In this document: one piece after another, positions 26,494 to 34,867 of the stretch | How the letters are laid out: the number at the start of each line of letters is the position of its first letter | Numbering within the stretch: position 1 is the stretch's first letter | Assembly: GCA_965539935.1 (NCBI GenBank) | Contig: CBETVX010000017.1 | Coordinates: 1 to 53,774 of the forward strand | DNA length: 53,774 nt | Source of the DNA: CBETVX01 sp965539935 | Lineage (GTDB): Bacteria; Bacillota; Clostridia; Peptostreptococcales; Caminicellaceae | Direction: 5' to 3' | Notes under the pieces: generated by a model | Told to the model about the DNA's origin: nothing | What the model saw: only the letters and a program-made list of their open reading frames with translations | The model's database searches: none | Made by a program: the position numbers and the translations under genes

Positions 26494-27708
26494 ATGAAAA
26501 GAAAAATATCATTGATGTTGGCAGTATTATTAGTAGTATCAGTATTTTTGTCAGCTTGTGGAGGCAGTGTAGAAACAGCACAGGGTGTTACTGAAACTAG
26601 TGTAAAGGTAGGTAATAGCATAGCCACATCGGGAGCTTTAGCACCAGTTGGTGTTCCGTTTAAAGCAGGTATAGAAGCGTACTTTAAAATGGTAAACGAA
26701 GCCGGTGGTGTTAATGGACGTACAATTGAATATGTGCATCAAGACGATGAATTTAATCCAGAAAAGGGTAAAGCCGCATTGGATAGAATGATAAATGACG
26801 AAAAGGTATTTGCATTGGTGGGTCATTTTGGAACACCTATTGTAGGTGCTACTTTAAATGATATTAAGCAAGCTGGGATCCCAGCAGTCTATTTTGCAAC
26901 TGGTACAGGTATTCTCTATAATGAAAATGCTACTGGGGAAGACCGTGGTGTATATCCTGTACAGCCAGTATATCCAATGGAAGGACGTATAATGGCAGCA
27001 TGGGCAAAGGGTGAATTTGGAGCCTCAAAAGTAGGTGTAATTTATACTAATGATGATGCAGGTAAGGATTTATTAAAGGGTATAAAGCAGGAAGCTGAAA
27101 ATATTGGAAATCTAGAGGTAATAGATCAACAGGTTGCTCCTGGAGCAGAAAACGTTTCTGCAGCTGTAACAAAGCTTAAGGATGAAGATGTAGATGTTGT
27201 TATTATAGCAGCTATTCAAGGAACGTTCCCACAGATTGCTAAGGAACTTGGAAAGCAAGGTATGGATAAGCCAGCTATTACAACCTACGTTAATGTTGAT
27301 CAAACTATGACTGAAGCTGTAAAGGCAGATGTAGAAGGAAAGTTCGATATTTATGGAAATGCTTGGGTAGATATGACAAAACCTGAAATTGAAACCTATA
27401 AAAAATGGATAAAAGAAACATCCGATGAGGATCTAAGCAGTAATGCATATGCAATGACTGGATGGATAGCAGCACACTTCTTTGTTGAAGGACTTAAACG
27501 TGTTGAAGGAGAACTTACTTGGGAGTCATACATGGATGCCATTGAATCTGCTCCTATACAAAATCCATTTGGAGGATCAATAGATTTTTCAAACGGAAAA
27601 AGATTAGGTACTCAAGAGATGTCTCTCTCTAAAATGAATCCTGATGCTGAATCAGGCTGGGAATCATATAAAGGATTTATGACCATAGATGAAATATTAG
27701 GACAATAA
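26494..27708 (+). CDS. LIV-type ABC transporter substrate-binding lipoprotein
   Basis: This 404-residue lipoprotein starts at ATG 26494 after AGGGGGAAA; the longer frame from 26437 lacks a site. Lipobox FLSAC with Cys22, then a type I periplasmic-binding fold: TSVKVGNSIATSGALAPVG and EYVHQDDEFNPEKGKAALDRMI. It captures the ligand outside the cell and delivers it to the LivHMGF-type complex encoded upstream. The ligand is unknown; the CoA-transferase and KAS-III neighbours argue for a carboxylic acid over an amino acid. Confidence 0.9.
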   Translation: MKRKISLMLAVLLVVSVFLSACGGSVETAQGVTETSVKVGNSIATSGALAPVGVPFKAGIEAYFKMVNEAGGVNGRTIEYVHQDDEFNPEKGKAALDRMINDEKVFALVGHFGTPIVGATLNDIKQAGIPAVYFATGTGILYNENATGEDRGVYPVQPVYPMEGRIMAAWAKGEFGASKVGVIYTNDDAGKDLLKGIKQEAENIGNLEVIDQQVAPGAENVSAAVTKLKDEDVDVVIIAAIQGTFPQIAKELGKQGMDKPAITTYVNVDQTMTEAVKADVEGKFDIYGNAWVDMTKPEIETYKKWIKETSDEDLSSNAYAMTGWIAAHFFVEGLKRVEGELTWESYMDAIESAPIQNPFGGSIDFSNGKRLGTQEMSLSKMNPDAESGWESYKGFMTIDEILGQ

Positions 27709-27730
27709 TTAATAATAATATGTATAATAT

Positions 27731-27765
27731 AATCTCGGCTGTTTGTTAGTATAACAGCCGAGATT
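27731..27765 (+). other. Stable hairpin after the binding-protein gene
   Basis: AATCTCGGCTGTT / AACAGCCGAGATT, 13-bp perfect stem. No T-run follows on this strand (AAATAAAAA), so it looks like a 3'-protective or processing hairpin inside the operon. Confidence 0.55.
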
Positions 27766-27798
27766 AAATAAAAATTATAATAAGGGGGAAGGGCCTAG

Positions 27799-29109
27799 AT
27801 GGAGTATAAGGAGAAAATTATTTCAGTTAAAGAGGCTCTTGAGAAAATCAAATCAAATGATGTTATTGTTTCAGGAATGGCTGCGTCAGAAGCTAGAGAA
27901 ATATTATCCCAGCTTCACACCATAGCTGATAGAGTTGAAAATGTTACAGTTACAACTTGTCTTCCCATGAAGGATGCAGAGTACTTTATAAATCCAGAAT
28001 ACAAAAATTCATTTAAAATGGATGGGTGGTTTTATACTGCTTCCATAAGAAAAGCCCATAAAAATGGAAATATTTCATTTATACCAAATCATTTACATTT
28101 AGCAGCCACAAAAAGACTTGAATTTGTAAAACCTAATATATATATTGGAAATGCTACTTTACCTGATAAACATGGATTTGTTTCCCTATCTTTAAGTAAT
28201 GTTTATGAAAAAAGAATGTTGAAGGCAGCAGATTTGGTGATATTAGAAATCAATCCAAAACTTCCCCGTACCTTTGGAGATGTGGAGGTTCATATAAATG
28301 ACATTGATTATATGATTGAAGTAGATTATGACATACCAGAGATTCCAGATACTGAACCAAATGAAAAGGATTTAAAGATAGGAGCATTAATAGCTGAGAA
28401 TATTAATGACGGAGATTGCATTCAATTGGGTATAGGTGGGATACCAAATGCTGTTGCCGCTGCCTTGAAGGACAAAAAGGATCTTGGGGTACATACAGAG
28501 ATGTTGACAACAGGAATGATGAAACTTGTTAAGGAAGGGGTTATAACTGGGAAGCATAAAAATTTTAACAAAGGTAAAATTGTAGCTGCCTTTGCCTTAG
28601 GAACTAAAGAACTCTATGAATTTATTGATAATAACCCTTCAGTAATGATTATGGATGGAAACTGGACAAATGACCCCTATATTATAGGACAAAACGATAA
28701 TCAAGTATCAATAAATACAACTATAGAAATTGACCTAACAGGACAATGTGCCTCTGAGTCACTAGGTTCAATTCAATTTAGTGGTACAGGAGGGCAGGCT
28801 GATACAGCTATAGGAGCCCAAATTTCAAAAAATGGTCGTTCCTTCATAGCCCTATATTCCACAACTAAGATTAAAGATAAAGCTACTGGAGAAAGGGTTG
28901 AAATTTCTAAAATTGTACCTCAATTAAAAAAGGGAGCAGCTGTTTCTCTATCTAGAAATGATGTTGACTATGTTGTGACAGAGTATGGAATAGCTAGTTT
29001 AAAGGGTACCTCTATAAGGGAAAGAGTAAAAAGGCTAATCAATATTGCCCATCCTAAATTTAGAGAACAGCTTTATAAAGAGGCTAAGGAAATAGGATTG
29101 ATCTACTAA
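27799..29109 (+). CDS. Acetyl-CoA hydrolase/transferase-family CoA-transferase
   Basis: This 436-residue class I CoA-transferase is of the butyryl-CoA:acetate / 4-hydroxybutyrate / succinyl-CoA:acetate type. Visible motifs are QLGIGGIPNAVAAALK, HTEMLTTGMMKLVKEGVITG with the family's conserved glutamate, and GSIQFSGTGGQADTAIGA. It moves CoA between acetyl-CoA and another carboxylate. In this operon it could activate the acid brought in by the LIV-type importer. Its partner substrate cannot be told from sequence. RBS AAGGGGGAAGG. Confidence 0.88.
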   Translation: MEYKEKIISVKEALEKIKSNDVIVSGMAASEAREILSQLHTIADRVENVTVTTCLPMKDAEYFINPEYKNSFKMDGWFYTASIRKAHKNGNISFIPNHLHLAATKRLEFVKPNIYIGNATLPDKHGFVSLSLSNVYEKRMLKAADLVILEINPKLPRTFGDVEVHINDIDYMIEVDYDIPEIPDTEPNEKDLKIGALIAENINDGDCIQLGIGGIPNAVAAALKDKKDLGVHTEMLTTGMMKLVKEGVITGKHKNFNKGKIVAAFALGTKELYEFIDNNPSVMIMDGNWTNDPYIIGQNDNQVSINTTIEIDLTGQCASESLGSIQFSGTGGQADTAIGAQISKNGRSFIALYSTTKIKDKATGERVEISKIVPQLKKGAAVSLSRNDVDYVVTEYGIASLKGTSIRERVKRLINIAHPKFREQLYKEAKEIGLIY

Positions 29110-29123
29110 TAGGGGGTGATAAA

Positions 29124-29942
29124 ATGCCTAAAATGATATACAATAATAAAAAGATATATTATGAAGTTCATGGTGAAGGAGAGCCTTTAATAATATTAAA
29201 TGGTATTATGATGTCCCATAATAGTTGGAAGATTTTTATACCCCAATTATCTAAAGATAAAAAGGTAATATTATTTGACTTTTTAGATCAAGGAAAATCC
29301 GATAAGCTCCAAGGCATTGATTATAAACATGATATTCAAGTAGATGTATTAAAGGCTTTGATAGACCATCTAAATATAGAAAAGGCCAATATACTTGGCA
29401 TATCCTATGGGGGAGAGATAGCTTTACAGTTTGCTATCAAACATCAACAGAATGTAAATAAACTCTTATTATTTAACACGGCTAGTAAGACTAATCAATG
29501 GTTAAAGGATATTGGTAGAGGCTGGCTAAAGGCAGCAAAAACCCATGATCCAGAGATGTTTTATCATGTAGCAATACCATGTATATATTCTCCCATGTTT
29601 TATTGTGGGAATTATAATTGGATGGAAAATAGAAAAAAAATCCTATATGAAGTATTTACTAAGGATTTTTTAGATGCTATGATTAGACTAATACTAAGCT
29701 CAGAAGGATATGATATAAGAAATAAGCTTGAAGAAATAGAAGTTAAAACATTAATTGTTGGGGCAGACCATGATTTCGTTACACCACTATTTGAACAAAA
29801 GTATATTCATGAAAAAATTAAGAACTCAAAACTTTTTATGCTCAAGGATTGTGGTCATGCATCAATGTATGAAAAGCCTGAAGAGTTTTTGGCTTTGATA
29901 AATGGTTTTTTAGGTCTAGAACAGGACTTATCAATTTTATAA
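29124..29942 (+). CDS. Alpha/beta hydrolase
   Basis: This 272-residue alpha/beta-hydrolase fold protein has nucleophile serine in GISYGGEIAL, the acidic residue in GADHDFVTP and the histidine in DCGHASMYEKPEEF. Members of this branch include esterases, thioesterases and C-C hydrolases. Position between a CoA-transferase and the operon's TetR gene suggests it acts on a related ester or thioester; that is inference. Confidence 0.85.
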   Translation: MPKMIYNNKKIYYEVHGEGEPLIILNGIMMSHNSWKIFIPQLSKDKKVILFDFLDQGKSDKLQGIDYKHDIQVDVLKALIDHLNIEKANILGISYGGEIALQFAIKHQQNVNKLLLFNTASKTNQWLKDIGRGWLKAAKTHDPEMFYHVAIPCIYSPMFYCGNYNWMENRKKILYEVFTKDFLDAMIRLILSSEGYDIRNKLEEIEVKTLIVGADHDFVTPLFEQKYIHEKIKNSKLFMLKDCGHASMYEKPEEFLALINGFLGLEQDLSIL

Positions 29943-29989
29943 GGATATGACCATAGTTTTTGAGTATAGACGTTAGAAGGAGAATAAGT

Positions 29990-30565
29990 ATGACCAAAAA
30001 AAATGCAACGAAAGAAAGAATTATGAAGGTTGCACTTAAACTATTTTCAGAGCAAGGGTATTATTCTACTACCACAAAACAAATAGCTAATGAGGCAGGA
30101 GTAAATGAAGTAACTATATTTAGACATTTCAAGACTAAGGGAAATCTATTTCAAGAGACTACTCAAAACTATGTGAAGGAAGTACGGGTTGATGAAATAG
30201 TAAAGAAGTTAAAGGGCAATGAGTTTTCTGAAAATATTCGACTATTATGTAGGAAGTTATTAGAGCTGTATTACTCTAATATAAAGCTATACAAAGTTCA
30301 AATGAAGATGGCTGATGGAGAACCAGAATTCATAAAACTAAAGCTGTCAAGGGAGTATAAAAAAGTATTAACAAATTACTTTGAAGAATTGAAGGCTAAG
30401 GACAAAATAAATGGGGACCCAAATATGATGGCTGTAACACTTATTAACAGCTTACTTGGAGCATTTACAGTATATGTCCTTACCGATGATACCTTTACAG
30501 ATTTATCATTAGAGGACATGGTAGATGAACATGCTAAACAGTTTGCCAAATATTATGTAAAATAA
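29990..30565 (+). CDS. TetR/AcrR-family regulator, probable repressor of the LIV/KAS-III operon
   Basis: This 191-residue regulator starts at ATG 29990 behind AGAAGGAGA; the earlier frame start at 29960 has no site. The TetR helix-turn-helix is ATKERIMKVALKLFSEQGY...TTKQIANEAGVNEVTIFRHF (about residues 6-50) and the remainder is an all-helical ligand domain. It closes the operon and probably binds the dyad at 21919-21940; a related sequence lies at 30658-30675. The ligand could be the imported acid or its CoA ester. Confidence 0.88.
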   Translation: MTKKNATKERIMKVALKLFSEQGYYSTTTKQIANEAGVNEVTIFRHFKTKGNLFQETTQNYVKEVRVDEIVKKLKGNEFSENIRLLCRKLLELYYSNIKLYKVQMKMADGEPEFIKLKLSREYKKVLTNYFEELKAKDKINGDPNMMAVTLINSLLGAFTVYVLTDDTFTDLSLEDMVDEHAKQFAKYYVK

Positions 30566-30657
30566 TTTTAAAAATACCATATAAATTTAGAGTTTTATAT
30601 TATATAGTACATCTAAACATCTAAATTATAATCCCATTAGGGAATTTTTAAAAAAAT

Positions 30658-30675
30658 AGCAAGTAAGCACTTGCT
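30658..30675. promoter_or_regulatory. Second copy of the AGCAAGTAA..ACTT dyad
   Basis: AGCAAGT-AAGC-ACTTGCT is a perfect 7-bp inverted repeat. It shares 14 of 18 positions with the operator at the head of the LIV/KAS-III operon. It lies just after the TetR gene, between convergent genes. It might bind the same TetR protein or be a hairpin at the transcript end. Confidence 0.35.
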
Positions 30676-30711
30676 TTAACACTTAAAATCCAATACAGAA
30701 TTTACATGAAG

Positions 30712-30747
30712 GGAGCTAGGAAATCGTCCTAGCTCCTTAAAATTTTA
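30712..30747 (+). terminator. Terminator after the LIV/KAS-III operon
   Basis: GGAGCTAGGA / TCCTAGCTCC, 10-bp perfect stem, 6-base loop, followed by TTAAAATTTT. Confidence 0.65.
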
Positions 30748-30748
30748 C

Positions 30749-30955
30749 CTATTCATCTAATTCAAAGGTATAGGGATATACTGATTCCACAGTTTTTCCT
30801 AATTTACTAGCAAAGGCATGGGCATCAACTTCTTCTACAACACCATTTTCTTTGTAAATTCTAGCATTATAGACTTGACCCTTAGAATTTACTAAAAGTT
30901 CTGCTTCATAGGTAGTACCATCATCTAATCTAACTTTTCCTTTTTTCCATGGCAT
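30749..30955 (-). CDS. Small conserved-looking cytoplasmic protein, unknown function
   Basis: I do not recognise this 68-residue protein. It is soluble and acidic with a beta-strand-rich pattern (KGKVRLDDGTTYEAELLVNSKG..). It has a good start (ATG 30955 after GGGAGAG on the minus strand) and stands alone between a terminator and a divergent TetR promoter. Coding character is supported by the site and by composition only. Confidence 0.6.
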   Translation of the reverse strand: MPWKKGKVRLDDGTTYEAELLVNSKGQVYNARIYKENGVVEEVDAHAFASKLGKTVESVYPYTFELDE

Positions 30956-31078
30956 AAAAAATCTCTCCCTTCATAAGTCTACTTTTATTCTTTTCATCTA
31001 TTAATCTAAATATAATTGACAAAAATATACAGCGTACAATTAATCATATTTAATTAAAATAGCTGAGAAAGTTTTTAG

Positions 31079-31136
31079 TTGACATATAAAATTGATGGGA
31101 ATATAATAGACCATATAGTCTAGACCATATGGTCTA
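31079..31136 (+). promoter_or_regulatory. Promoter with two overlapping TetR operators ahead of the efflux operon
   Basis: TTGACA (31079-31084), 17-bp spacer, TATAAT (31102-31107): a consensus promoter. From the last base of the -10, two 16-bp palindromes follow, TAGACCATATAGTCTA (31107-31122) and TAGACCATATGGTCTA (31121-31136), overlapping by two bases. GACCATATGGTC-type palindromes are common TetR-family operators; here they would give tight autorepression. Confidence 0.85.
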
Positions 31137-31163
31137 TGCTTGTCTAGAAGGGAGAGAACTTTA

Positions 31164-31781
31164 TTGGAAGTTAAGGAATTTGAAAAGAAAGAAGAACTTT
31201 TCCAGGCGGCCTTAAAGGAGTTTACTGAAAAAAGTTATAATCAAGCCTCTTTGAACACCATTATAAAAAATGCAGGAATGAGCAAAGGTTCCTTTTATTA
31301 TTACTTTAAAAATAAAATGCATTTATATAAATTCGTAATAAATGAAGTAGGAAAGATAGAGGAATCCTTTAATGAGAGATGGATTAAAGAAAACAATGTT
31401 AATCTTGAAAATTTAGGGCTCTTTGATATTTTAGAAATCCACGGTAGAGCAGGAATAGATATGTTGACAGAATACCCTGAATATTATGAGTTTTGGAAAA
31501 GGATAATAAAAGAGGACCATCCGGAAATTAAAACTATAATCAATGAACGAAGTATAGAGCATTTAGATAGTTTACTTAATCCTTTCATACAAAATTCTAT
31601 AGATAAGGGTGAGATTAGAACAGATTTTTCTATAGAATTTATAAATAGTATTATTTCTAATATTTTATTGATCTTCTTCTTTTCCATTATAGGGGATAGT
31701 ATAGAGTTAGGTGGGGAAAAAATTTTAAGGGATTACAATAAATATTTAGACTTTATTAGGAATGGTTTAGGTAAAAAATAG
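31164..31781 (+). CDS. TetR/AcrR-family repressor of the adjacent ABC efflux operon
   Basis: This 205-residue regulator starts at TTG 31164, nine bases after GGGAG; the upstream TTG at 31140 would put the ribosome site inside the gene. The helix-turn-helix is NQASLNTIIKNAGMSKGSFYYYFKNK (about residues 25-50). It is the first gene of an ABC/FtsX/HlyD efflux operon and has two palindromic operators over its own start, so it very probably represses the operon until a toxic ligand binds. Confidence 0.9.
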   Translation: MEVKEFEKKEELFQAALKEFTEKSYNQASLNTIIKNAGMSKGSFYYYFKNKMHLYKFVINEVGKIEESFNERWIKENNVNLENLGLFDILEIHGRAGIDMLTEYPEYYEFWKRIIKEDHPEIKTIINERSIEHLDSLLNPFIQNSIDKGEIRTDFSIEFINSIISNILLIFFFSIIGDSIELGGEKILRDYNKYLDFIRNGLGKK

Positions 31782-31793
31782 GGGGTGGAATAG

Positions 31794-32504
31794 GTGGATA
31801 GAGGGATTCTAATGAGGATTAGTAATCTAAGTAAGCATTATCAAATGGGGGAAGTTTTAGTTAAAGCCCTACAAAATGCCTCCTTCGATATTAAAGAAGG
31901 TGAGTTTGTTGTAATATTAGGGCCCAGTGGTTCTGGAAAGAGTACCCTATTAAACATAATTGGAGGAATGGATAATCCCACGGAGGGAAAGGTTTTTTTA
32001 GGTGAAGAAGAGATAACTAGCTATAATGATAAGCAGCTAACAAAATATAGAAGGGATAAAATAGGTTTTGTTTTTCAGTTTTATAATCTAATGGCTAATT
32101 TGACAGCAAAGGAAAATGTTGAGCTGGCAACAGAAATATGTAAAGACCCATTAAATATAGATGATGTTTTAGAAAAAGTGGGCTTAGGGGACAGAAAGGA
32201 TCATTTTCCATCCCAAATGAGTGGTGGAGAGCAGCAAAGAGTGGCAATAGCTAGGGCAGTAGCAAAAAATCCTTTAATGCTTTTATGTGATGAACCTACA
32301 GGGGCACTGGATTATAAAACTGGTATTTCAATATTATCCCTTTTAAGTAATATAAATAAGGAGTATGGAAAAACAGTATTGGTTATAACCCATAATGCAC
32401 CTATAGCTGATATGGCCCATAGAGTTATAAAAATGAGAAGTGGTATGATAGTAGAGGATAAAATCAATACAAATCCCATAGATCCTGAAAGGATTGAGTG
32501 GTAA
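31794..32504 (+). CDS. ABC transporter ATPase, MacB/LolD type
   Basis: This 236-residue ATPase has Walker A GPSGSGKST, signature MSGGEQQRVAIARAVAKNP and Walker B LLCDEPTGALD, the last diagnostic of the MacB/LolD/FtsE branch. GTG 31794 follows GGGGGTGG; ATG 31812 (MRISNLSKHY) is an alternative start with GAGGG before it. It powers the FtsX permease whose start overlaps its stop codon. Confidence 0.92.
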   Translation: MDRGILMRISNLSKHYQMGEVLVKALQNASFDIKEGEFVVILGPSGSGKSTLLNIIGGMDNPTEGKVFLGEEEITSYNDKQLTKYRRDKIGFVFQFYNLMANLTAKENVELATEICKDPLNIDDVLEKVGLGDRKDHFPSQMSGGEQQRVAIARAVAKNPLMLLCDEPTGALDYKTGISILSLLSNINKEYGKTVLVITHNAPIADMAHRVIKMRSGMIVEDKINTNPIDPERIEW

Positions 32505-34855
32505 TGAAAAAGCTAAATCTAAGGCTTTTAAGACTTATGAAAAATTCTAAGGGGCAAGTTATAGCTGTTACCACTGTTATAGTAGTAGGTCTACTGGTAT
32601 ATACTGCCCTTAATATGGCAGCCCTAAATATGGAGAGTACTGTTAACTATTATTATGAGGATACTAATTTTGCACATATTTATGCAAAACTTGTAAAAAT
32701 GCCAGCTAAGGCAATTAAAGATTTCCAAAATAAATATGGTATTAAACTAATAGAAGGGCGAATAGTCTCCGATGTACCATTAAAGGTAGAAGACAAAGAT
32801 GAAAAGGTTACCGTTAGAATTATTTCAGCTCCGAAATCAAAGGGAGGCATTAATTCTTTAGTATTTAATGAGGGTAATCCAATAAGTGATATAAATAATG
32901 ATGTCTTAGTAATAAAGCAGTTTGCAGAGGCGAGAAATATAAAGGTGGGAGATATTATAAACCCCCAAATAGGTGGTAGGGTATACAATCTTACGGTAAA
33001 GGGAATAGTTTCTAGTCCTGAGTTTATATATCTCATGGAAAATGAACAGACATTGCTTCCCCAGCCAGATAAATTTGGGGTCTTATATGTTTCCCATGAG
33101 TTTGCAAGACAAAGCCTTGGTTTTAAGGATAGTTATAATGAAGTAATCATAAAACTTAATGATGGTATAGATGAGGATAAAGTAAAAGATAAACTGGAAG
33201 AAGAATTAGATAAATATGGAGTTAAGAGAATCATAACTAGGGAAGACCAACTTAGTAATCGAATGTTATGGGAGGAAATTACTCAGCTAAAAAAGTCTTC
33301 ATCTTCCGTTCCAATATTATTTTTAGTTGTAGCTTCCATAATCCTAGGGGTTATGATTTCAAGAATGGTTAAAAATGATAGAACTTCTATAGGAGTGCTC
33401 AAGGCTTTGGGATATAACAATCTACAAATTATAGCCCATTATACAAAATATTCATTAGTGATAGGTAGCGTAGGTGCCATTATAGGAACTATAGGTGGTA
33501 TGGTTTTATCTGGAAGTATGACTAAATTATATATACAATTTTTTAATATACCTATGTTAAAGGTGAATTTTTATTTTAGATATATACTAATGGCAGTATT
33601 ATTATCAAGTATTTTTTGTATAGCTGCCGGTCTATTTGGAGGTCGCAAGGTACTAAAGATTTTACCAGCGGAATCAATGAGACCTGAACCTCCCAAAACA
33701 GGAAAGAGGATTTTTCTAGAAAAAATAAAAATAATCTGGAATAGAATGAGTTTTAGTTGGAAAATTGTCATTAGAAATATATTCAGAAGTAAAAAAAGAT
33801 CAGCCTTCATAGCTTTAGGTATAGCCCTTACCTTTAGTATATCCTTTGTAACATTTCATCTTGAGGAAGCTTCCTATGATATATTTGCTGGTCATTATGG
33901 AGAATTTCAACAGATGGATTATAATATAAACTTTAGTAAACCCCTTAATAAAAATGTAATTAAAGATATAAAAAATTTAATAGAGGCTGACAATATTGAG
34001 GGAAAGATAGAGTATCCCTTTGAAATAAGCTACGGATGGAAAAGTAAAGTTGTAAATATCATAGGTGTATATAGGAATACGAAATTTTATAATTTTAAAA
34101 ACTTAAAGGATGAAAGTATAAATTTACCCAAGAAAGGTATAGTTCTTTCTGAAAACCTTGCTAAATACCTTGGAGTAGGTAAAGGGGACATTATAAGTAT
34201 TAATACCTTTATACCTGGTAGAGATGATATTAATATTGAAGTTAGGGAGGTTATAAAGCAAAATTTAGGAATAAACGGGTATATGAATATTGATGAGATG
34301 GCAGATAAACTATTGGACAAAGAATTAATAACAGGAGTCTATGTGGATACGGAGTATGAAGTAAAGGATAAATTAAATAATGTAAAGAATATTTCTTCTG
34401 TCCAATCAACCCAGGATTTAATAGATATATTTATGGAATTTATGGAGTTGACTATTTATTCCATAGGAATAATGCTTATATTTGCTGGAGTTCTAGGTTT
34501 TGCTATAGTTTACAATTCAACCATAATGGGAATATCTGAAAGGACTTTAGAATTTTCATCTCTGAGAGTTATGGGATTTTCAAAACAGGAGATATATAGA
34601 ATTATTTTAAAGGAGAATTTTATTATGACTATATTGGGTATAATACTTGGCTTACCAATAGGCAGGGTTATGGTAAGATCAATTGAGGAAGCCTTTAGTA
34701 ATGATCTATATACTTTTCATACACCTATTAGTTTAAAATCCTATTTATTTGCAGCCCTTGCTACAATAGCATTTGTTATATTGGCTCAGTTGTCAACTTT
34801 AAGGAAGGTTTACAAATTAGATTTTATGGAAGCCCTAAAAAGTAGGATATCTTAG
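32504..34855 (+). CDS. ABC transporter permease with two FtsX domains
   Basis: This 783-residue permease starts at ATG 32504, sharing one base with the ATPase stop. It has an N-terminal helix, a large extracellular region, an FtsX core (about residues 265-390), a second anchor helix near 430-450, another extracellular region and a second FtsX core (about 645-775). This layout fits mechanotransmitting MacB-like exporters that push substrates from the outer face. With the adaptor downstream it should export a lipid, peptide or drug; substrate unknown. Confidence 0.9.
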   Translation: MKKLNLRLLRLMKNSKGQVIAVTTVIVVGLLVYTALNMAALNMESTVNYYYEDTNFAHIYAKLVKMPAKAIKDFQNKYGIKLIEGRIVSDVPLKVEDKDEKVTVRIISAPKSKGGINSLVFNEGNPISDINNDVLVIKQFAEARNIKVGDIINPQIGGRVYNLTVKGIVSSPEFIYLMENEQTLLPQPDKFGVLYVSHEFARQSLGFKDSYNEVIIKLNDGIDEDKVKDKLEEELDKYGVKRIITREDQLSNRMLWEEITQLKKSSSSVPILFLVVASIILGVMISRMVKNDRTSIGVLKALGYNNLQIIAHYTKYSLVIGSVGAIIGTIGGMVLSGSMTKLYIQFFNIPMLKVNFYFRYILMAVLLSSIFCIAAGLFGGRKVLKILPAESMRPEPPKTGKRIFLEKIKIIWNRMSFSWKIVIRNIFRSKKRSAFIALGIALTFSISFVTFHLEEASYDIFAGHYGEFQQMDYNINFSKPLNKNVIKDIKNLIEADNIEGKIEYPFEISYGWKSKVVNIIGVYRNTKFYNFKNLKDESINLPKKGIVLSENLAKYLGVGKGDIISINTFIPGRDDINIEVREVIKQNLGINGYMNIDEMADKLLDKELITGVYVDTEYEVKDKLNNVKNISSVQSTQDLIDIFMEFMELTIYSIGIMLIFAGVLGFAIVYNSTIMGISERTLEFSSLRVMGFSKQEIYRIILKENFIMTILGIILGLPIGRVMVRSIEEAFSNDLYTFHTPISLKSYLFAALATIAFVILAQLSTLRKVYKLDFMEALKSRIS

Positions 34856-34867
34856 GAGGGATTAGGG

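Noticed and set aside
27731..27765. Terminator after the LIV binding-protein gene
   Set aside because: The stem is strong but is followed by AAATAAAAA instead of T-run, and the operon clearly continues into the CoA-transferase gene.
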